64,000 bases of DNA from Candidatus Manganitrophus noduliformans. Lineage in GTDB: Bacteria; Nitrospirota; Nitrospiria; SBBL01; Manganitrophaceae. The notes beneath the pieces were generated by a model that worked only from the letters and a program-made list of their open reading frames with translations, did not search any database and had not been told where the DNA came from. The position numbers and the translations under genes were made by a program. Location of the stretch: positions 1,798,001 through 1,862,000 of the forward strand of contig NZ_VTOW01000001.1 in the NCBI RefSeq assembly GCF_012184425.1, in the 5' to 3' direction. Positions 59,451 through 64,000 of this stretch are shown here, one piece after another. Within the stretch, counting starts at the first letter, position 1. Each line of letters starts with the position of its first letter.

Positions 59451-59860
59451 TGGATTCTCCTTCTTTTTCAGAATACAGTTTTTTGATTTGGTGATTGGAT
59501 TTGGTTCAATTACGATTACTCCAATCACGCCGCCGTATAGAGCAAACCGGATGCCAAAATGGGAGAAAATCAAGATCAATTGTTGATCCGATTGAAATCT
59601 TTAAGAAAAGGACTATACCGCTCGTGGGTGTATCGGAGCGTTCTTCGGGAGCATTGGGTGATATCGCTGCGAAACGGGGGGATTGCCCCATTCACAGGAA
59701 TGTTGTGTGCGTGGAGCCGCCTAAAATTCATCCGTCGAGGAGGAATTTTAGGCGGCTGAGCCATTTATTGATGCAGGGGGTGCGGGCCGTCCAGGTGGAC
59801 TGGTAAATTTTTCAGCGAAAGAATCAAGGCGGTTCCGCTTAGATGTGGACCGGAGTTCTA
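59451..59860. other. Intergenic with a long inverted repeat
   Basis: No supported gene. A perfect 14-bp inverted repeat (59715-59728 with 59744-59757, arms AGCCGCCTAAAATT) with a 15-nt loop dominates. A plus-strand frame with PIEIFKKRTIPLVGVSE faintly recalls a CoA-binding-domain start and may be a relic. Confidence 0.4.
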
Positions 59861-61273
59861 TTAAGAAGAAGAGGGCTCAAGTTTATACTTATCCATCCGG
59901 TATCGGAGCGTATCGCGGGTCAGTCCCAGGAGCTTTGCTGCCTGTGTGACATTCCAGGAAGTTTGCTCAAGAGCCTGAAGGACAAAGTCGCGCTCCACCT
60001 TTTCCAATGAAATGCCCTGGAGAGGAAGGGGGAAACGGTCCATATTTTCCTTTTGCCGATCGACCTGATTCATTTTGATAAGACCGGTAAGGAGCGAGAG
60101 CTGCTCCGGTGCGATAACGCTGTCACGGGAGAGGAGGACAGTCTGTTCAATCATGTTCCGAAGTTCTCTCACGTTGCCGGGCCAGGAATAATTGAGGAGC
60201 ACTTTTTCCGCTTCGGGGCTAAAGCGCATTCCTTGTTTCCCGTAGCGCCGCGATTGAATCGTTAAAAAATGATCTGCAAGAAGCAGGATGTCATTCCCGC
60301 GGCTGCGGAGGGGAGGAAGCTCCAGATTGATAATTCGAAGGCGAAAAAAAAGGTCGGAGCGGAATCGTCCTTGGCGGACGGCTTCTTCCAGTGATTGGTT
60401 TGTCGCGGTGACGATGCGGACGTCGACCTTCTGTTCTCGAATATTCCCGATGCGGCGGATCACTTTGTCTTCAAGCGCTTTGAGCAATTTGGCTTGAAGG
60501 GAAATTTCAATTTCCCCGATCTCATCTAAAAAGAGGGTTCCTCCTTCCGCCGCCTGGAAAAGGCCGATCTTCTTCTCTTTCGCGTCGGTGAAGGCGCCTC
60601 GTTCATAACCGAAGAGCTCCGCCTCCAAAAGGTGGGTCGGAATGGAGGCGCAATTAATCTCGATGAAAGGGCCGTTTTTTCGCGGACCGTTATAATGAAG
60701 CGCCCGGGCCGCCAGCTCTTTTCCCGTGCCGGTCTCACCGGTGATCAGAACCGCCGGCGGGTCTCCTTCCGTCAACTTCCGCTCCGAATCGATGATTTGC
60801 TCGATCTGATGTTTCAAGGAGCGCATGGGGGGCGACTCTCCAATCAGGGCGGAAAGGGTGCTTTCACCCGCTTCTTTTTCTCTGTAATAAGAGAGGGTCC
60901 CTTCCAGCTTGGACTGGCCGACCGCCTTGTCCAGGAGGACCTTCAGTTTCGCGAGGACCAGTGGTTTATTCATAAAGTCATAAGCGCCGGCCTTCATCGC
61001 GTCGACTGCCGTTTCAATGTTCCCATGTGCGGTGATGATGACGATCTTCACCTGCGCGTCGCGTTCCTTTATCCGAGCGAGGGCGTCAAGGCCGCTCATT
61101 CCCGGCAGCTGTAGATCGAGTAAGATGACGTCCGGCTTAAACGAATCGAGCTGCTGGAATCCTTCCTCGGCGCTCTGGGCGATTCGGACCTCGTATCCAT
61201 AGCGTTCCAGATACGTCTTCATGTTTCTTGCCAGCGTCGTTTCATCTTCAATGATGAGCGTGGCGTACGACAT
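59861..61273 (-). CDS. NtrC-family response regulator (REC-AAA+-Fis)
   Basis: 470 residues. Receiver with phosphorylated Asp53 (LLDLQLPG) and TAH/KPL switch residues. AAA+ domain with Walker A GETGTGKE (179-186), a sigma-54 contact loop reading GAFTDA (226-231) instead of GAFTGA, and [12 protein letters not shown]. Fis-type helix-turn-helix at the end (WNVTQAAKLLGLTRDTLRYRMDKY). It is activated by the kinase 4 nt upstream. The GAFTDA variant is known in this family and does not by itself mean loss of function. Confidence 0.94.
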   Translation of the reverse strand: MSYATLIIEDETTLARNMKTYLERYGYEVRIAQSAEEGFQQLDSFKPDVILLDLQLPGMSGLDALARIKERDAQVKIVIITAHGNIETAVDAMKAGAYDFMNKPLVLAKLKVLLDKAVGQSKLEGTLSYYREKEAGESTLSALIGESPPMRSLKHQIEQIIDSERKLTEGDPPAVLITGETGTGKELAARALHYNGPRKNGPFIEINCASIPTHLLEAELFGYERGAFTDAKEKKIGLFQAAEGGTLFLDEIGEIEISLQAKLLKALEDKVIRRIGNIREQKVDVRIVTATNQSLEEAVRQGRFRSDLFFRLRIINLELPPLRSRGNDILLLADHFLTIQSRRYGKQGMRFSPEAEKVLLNYSWPGNVRELRNMIEQTVLLSRDSVIAPEQLSLLTGLIKMNQVDRQKENMDRFPLPLQGISLEKVERDFVLQALEQTSWNVTQAAKLLGLTRDTLRYRMDKYKLEPSSS

Positions 61274-61277
61274 CGAT

Positions 61278-62624
61278 CTACCTCGCTAATGGAATGTGCA
61301 TAAAAACCGTGGTTCCAACCGCCGCTTCGCTTTCCAGCCGCAAGATTCCGCCGTGCCGCTCGATGATCCGTTTGGCCAGCGAGAGTCCAACCCCCATCCC
61401 CTTTGATTTCGTCGTATAAAACGGTTTAAAAATCTTGTCCATCTGCTCGATCGGGATGCCGCACCCGGTGTCTTTAATCACGACCTCCACCCGGCTGTCG
61501 CTTTTCTCGATTCGGCTCGACACGGTTAGCTCCCCCCCGTCCGGCATGGCATCGAGTGAATTGGCGATCAGGCTGATGAGGACGTGGCGCATCAATCCCT
61601 CATCCGCGTGGACGAGGGGAGAAGCCGGATCGAGCTTTTGCGTCAGCTTCACGTTCCTTTTTTTTATCTCCCGATCAAGGGAGTCGAGCGTCGATTGGAT
61701 CAGGCCGTTGATTTGAATGGAGGCGGGATTCCCGCTCGGCGGCTTGGAGTAGACGAGCAGTTCTCGGATCCAATCCTCAATGCGGTCCGTCTCATGAATG
61801 ATCTCCTCGGCGGTGGCGCGAAAAGGGGGGCTCTCTTCCAATGCCACCTCCGCGGAGGAGCGGATGGAGGCGAGCGGATTCCGGATGCCGTGGGCCACGG
61901 CCGAAGCCATCTCTCCGATGGCGGCCATCGTTTCGGATTCGACGAGCTGCTCCTGCTGACGCCGAATGACTTGCGCCGCGCGGCGGACGATCCAAAAAAG
62001 AGAGGCATAGAGAAAGAGGCCTCCTAAACCGGCGCTCAACCAGACCAGCCGGTTTCCCTGTTTGATGGCATGAAAGAGGGTGAGCGGAACTTTGTAAACT
62101 TCTACCACTCCGACGACTTTGTTCTCCCTGATGTTCCAAATGGGGATATAAATCTCGGCGAAAAAGGGAACCTCCTGATCGAAAACGTGCTCCGGTTTTG
62201 ATGATTTCCCGGAAGTCCCGCTCGTGACGGCCAGTTTTCCCGAAAGCGCCGTCTCCAATTGGGGGTTGGGGCTGAAACGATGGCCGATGAAGCGATCGTC
62301 ATCCGACCAGAGAATCGATCCGTTGCTGTTGTAAACATTCGCCCGGACCACCTCCGGCATGGTGGCAATCTGCTTGAAGAAGGCCTCGAAAACGGTTTTC
62401 GTTTTTCCGGGATCATCCGTCTCGAAATAGCTTCGCGTGTTCTCCGCTTGCGCGATGGTCTGGACAAACTCCATCGTCACGACGGCGTCGCGCTGGAGCA
62501 TGTTGTGCGTAAGAAAGTTCGAGAGGAGAAAAGAAGAGACGGCTGTGATCAGGCCAATGGAGAGGAAACTCAGAAGCGCGAACCGGCGGAGCAGATTAAA
62601 TGAACGTTTTTTTTCAATCGCCAT
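61278..62624 (-). CDS. Membrane sensor histidine kinase (NtrB-like partner)
   Basis: 448 residues. Two helices (about 13-37 and 195-215) flank a periplasmic sensor (about 38-194; FVQTIAQAENTRSYFE, VYNSNGSILWSDDDRFIGH), probably a single-Cache type. HisKA with VAHGIRNPLASIR (His245), then HATPase with NSLDAMPDGGEL, DTGCGIP and GMGVGLSLAK. It pairs with the following NtrC-like regulator. AHGIRNPL is the NtrB-type H box. Ligand unknown. Confidence 0.93.
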   Translation of the reverse strand: MAIEKKRSFNLLRRFALLSFLSIGLITAVSSFLLSNFLTHNMLQRDAVVTMEFVQTIAQAENTRSYFETDDPGKTKTVFEAFFKQIATMPEVVRANVYNSNGSILWSDDDRFIGHRFSPNPQLETALSGKLAVTSGTSGKSSKPEHVFDQEVPFFAEIYIPIWNIRENKVVGVVEVYKVPLTLFHAIKQGNRLVWLSAGLGGLFLYASLFWIVRRAAQVIRRQQEQLVESETMAAIGEMASAVAHGIRNPLASIRSSAEVALEESPPFRATAEEIIHETDRIEDWIRELLVYSKPPSGNPASIQINGLIQSTLDSLDREIKKRNVKLTQKLDPASPLVHADEGLMRHVLISLIANSLDAMPDGGELTVSSRIEKSDSRVEVVIKDTGCGIPIEQMDKIFKPFYTTKSKGMGVGLSLAKRIIERHGGILRLESEAAVGTTVFMHIPLAR

Positions 62625-62850
62625 TAGACTTTAAACGCGGGTAGAGGAAATAGATCCGAGTCACTTCAAAATCTCCGATTAATCTAGCCCATTGCCGGCA
62701 ACGAGTCAATGCGCTTAAGAACATGAGAATAGCAATTTATGTTCCAAACACGATCGACTTTTCCAGCGGTCATCGATTCATCGCAATTCTGGGCGTTCGA
62801 ATTCAACCTGAAGGTAACACCCGGATTTGTTGTTGATCGACCATTGGGAC

Positions 62851-62893
62851 ATTTCCCCCAAGTCGTGGGGCAAATCCCCCATCGTGGGTGAAT
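62851..62893. promoter_or_regulatory. Two imperfect CCCC/GGGG inverted repeats
   Basis: ATTT-CCCC then CAAGTCGT then GGGG-CAAAT (62851-62874), directly followed by AAAT-CCCC then CATCGT then GGG-TGAATT. Both carry CCCCCA and TCGTGGG. Spacers (8 and 6 nt) differ from the main palindrome, so a different factor is likely. They lie between the divergent NtrB-like kinase and the receiver gene. No gene is seen in 62625-63059. Confidence 0.45.
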
Positions 62894-63059
62894 TGACCCG
62901 GAACAATTCCGACGGCTAAAAGTAAACGATTATTTTTCTGCGTATTTACAGGTGAATATATCAATATGCCTCGTCCGGCGCTTCGGCATTATATTTGCCC
63001 TTCGCTGTAGCGCTGAAAGGGCATTGAACCTTGGGATAGTGAGGGAGAGAAACATCATC

Positions 63060-63452
63060 TTGAAAAATAAAATCTTAATTGTCGAGGATGAACCGGTTTT
63101 GCAGAAAAACATCGCAATCAGCCTTCGCCGCGAAGGGTATGAAGTGATGGAAGCGGGTAGCGGAGCGGACGCCTGGCGAATATTAGATGTTTCTTCAATC
63201 GACTTTCTTATTTTGGATGTCGGCTTACCCGATTACAACGGCCTTGAGCTATTGAAAGAGATCCGAGAAATCCACCCGCGACTTTCAACCATTGTGATGA
63301 CGGCGCGAGACGCTCCGGAGATACAAGACCGGGCAATCAAATGGGGCGCAGCGGCATTTCTGGCAAAGCCGATTGCGCTTCGCGTATTAAAAGCCAAGAT
63401 CCGGAGCATCGAAGAAAAAAAACATCGCCAACAACCGGAAAGCAAACAATGA
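63060..63452 (+). CDS. Single-domain response regulator
   Basis: 130 residues from TTG 63060. VEDE, phosphorylated Asp53 (LILDVGLPD), MTA and KPI switch residues of a receiver; a basic C-terminal tail (EKKHRQQPESK). Start uncertain: GAGGGAGAG lies 12-18 nt upstream, and a GTG at 63039 is an alternative; the frame further up has no receiver homology. No output domain. Followed by the partial kinase, probably its partner. Confidence 0.85.
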   Translation: MKNKILIVEDEPVLQKNIAISLRREGYEVMEAGSGADAWRILDVSSIDFLILDVGLPDYNGLELLKEIREIHPRLSTIVMTARDAPEIQDRAIKWGAAAFLAKPIALRVLKAKIRSIEEKKHRQQPESKQ

Positions 63453-63477
63453 CAAACACTTTTATTGCGGGCCGAAG

Positions 63478-64000
63478 ATGCCGGCGCTTTCCCGAACTGT
63501 TCAGATGAAGCGGCCGATTTTCCGCAGCCGGCTCTTTTTTAAGTTCATCATCCCCTATATTTTTTTAATCGTGCTCGTTTTTTCCCTCAGCGGATGGCTT
63601 TTCTTCTCCTCTGCAAGCGAGGCACTCGACGCGGAATTGTCCCGACGCTTGATCGGGGTGGCTGATCTGACTTCGAGAACGGTGAATCCCGCTTTCATTT
63701 TGAGAATTCAGCCCGGGGATGAAGACACTTCTCTTTATCGGCTGATCCTGGGGGAGTTGGAAAAGATTCGAGAGGCCGCTCAGGTGAAAGACATCCATCT
63801 TTTTAATCGTCAAAACAGGGTCATCGTCGATTTAGATGGAACGCAAGCGATCGGAGAAGAGGATCTGCTCCTCCAGATCGACGCCTATGAGCTTGGTCAG
63901 GTATGGCGCGGACAGGCGGTCTCGTCCATTCTCTACCGGGGACGGGACGGGCGGTTTTATAAAGCCGGTTATGCCCCCTTAAAGGATGAGCAGGGAGCGA
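63478..64000 (+). CDS. Membrane sensor kinase, N-terminal part (partial)
   Basis: An open frame from ATG 63478 runs to the window's right edge with no stop (174 residues). A helix (FFKFIIPYIFLIVLVFSLSGWLFF) is followed by a periplasmic region (ASEALDAELSRRLIGVADLTSRTVNPAFI, LFNRQNRVIVDLDGT), the form of a Cache-type sensor. The kinase core would lie beyond the edge, so the type is inferred from this lead and from the receiver gene upstream. ATG at codon 10 is an alternative start. Confidence 0.7.
   Translation, partial: MPALSRTVQMKRPIFRSRLFFKFIIPYIFLIVLVFSLSGWLFFSSASEALDAELSRRLIGVADLTSRTVNPAFILRIQPGDEDTSLYRLILGELEKIREAAQVKDIHLFNRQNRVIVDLDGTQAIGEEDLLLQIDAYELGQVWRGQAVSSILYRGRDGRFYKAGYAPLKDEQGA

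Noticed and set aside
59495-59806. Plus-strand frame recalling a CoA-binding domain
   Set aside because: Resemblance limited to about 20 residues, no Shine-Dalgarno, and the frame runs through the long inverted repeat.
59861-61273. GAFTDA as proof that the NtrC-like regulator cannot use sigma-54
   Set aside because: This variant occurs in working family members; the other AAA+ motifs are intact.

Overview
The window (about 58% G+C by eye, 64 kb, no tRNA or rRNA gene recognised) is a dense bacterial chromosome segment, most of it coded on the minus strand. Its gene set combines a Rieske/cytochrome b-c complex, a class II copper nitrite reductase (NirK), a six-cupredoxin giant multicopper oxidase, PEP synthase, many two-component systems and two sigma-54 activators. 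That suggests a respiratory chemolithotroph or facultative anaerobe. A Nitrospirota-type host, for example of the manganese-oxidising kind, is my best guess, but this is inference and I could run no database search.

Layout. 1-6.1 kb: a membrane protein cut by the left edge, then a NodU-type carbamoyltransferase, SxtJ-like and DUF5989 membrane proteins and an SGNH hydrolase/TPR protein, a known accessory cassette. 6.1-11.3 kb: isocitrate dehydrogenase with NAD+-type cofactor residues, and a secreted DUF4091 protein with three tandem C-terminal repeats. 11.5-22 kb: two PAS histidine kinases, PstS and a porin with Pho-box-like sites, two secreted proteins, and decayed gene fragments. 22-24.3 kb: flavodoxin-fold oxidoreductase, Crp/Fnr regulator, hemerythrin protein.

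24.3-37.6 kb is the redox island: two tandem cupredoxin proteins, the giant multicopper oxidase, a CopD-like protein, a PAS-AAA-Fis sigma-54 activator, a TPR protein, cytochrome c, NirK, and Rieske plus cytochrome b/c. I find three sigma-54 (-24/-12) promoters, upstream of CopD, the oxidase and the TPR protein. Shared TGTCCAA elements lie at enhancer distance from two of them, and an Fnr-type 30-bp palindrome lies in front of the activator. Read together, this is an oxygen/redox-gated sigma-54 circuit controlling the oxidase.

37.6-55 kb is a stress/energy cluster: P-type ATPase, CBS and universal stress proteins, UbiB-like kinase, kinase/receiver pairs, beta-CASP nuclease, PEP synthase, OsmC, PAS-GGDEF cyclase. 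Several promoters here and near the Crp/Fnr and Rieske genes carry a recurring 22-bp palindrome, CAA-N2-CCCC-N4-GGGG-N2-TTG, which looks like one regulon operator. 55-64 kb: cation/proton antiporter, a YihY fragment, a PilZ/DUF3016 operon behind what looks like a c-di-GMP (GEMM-type) riboswitch with terminator, an NtrB/NtrC-like pair, and a receiver plus a sensor kinase cut by the right edge.
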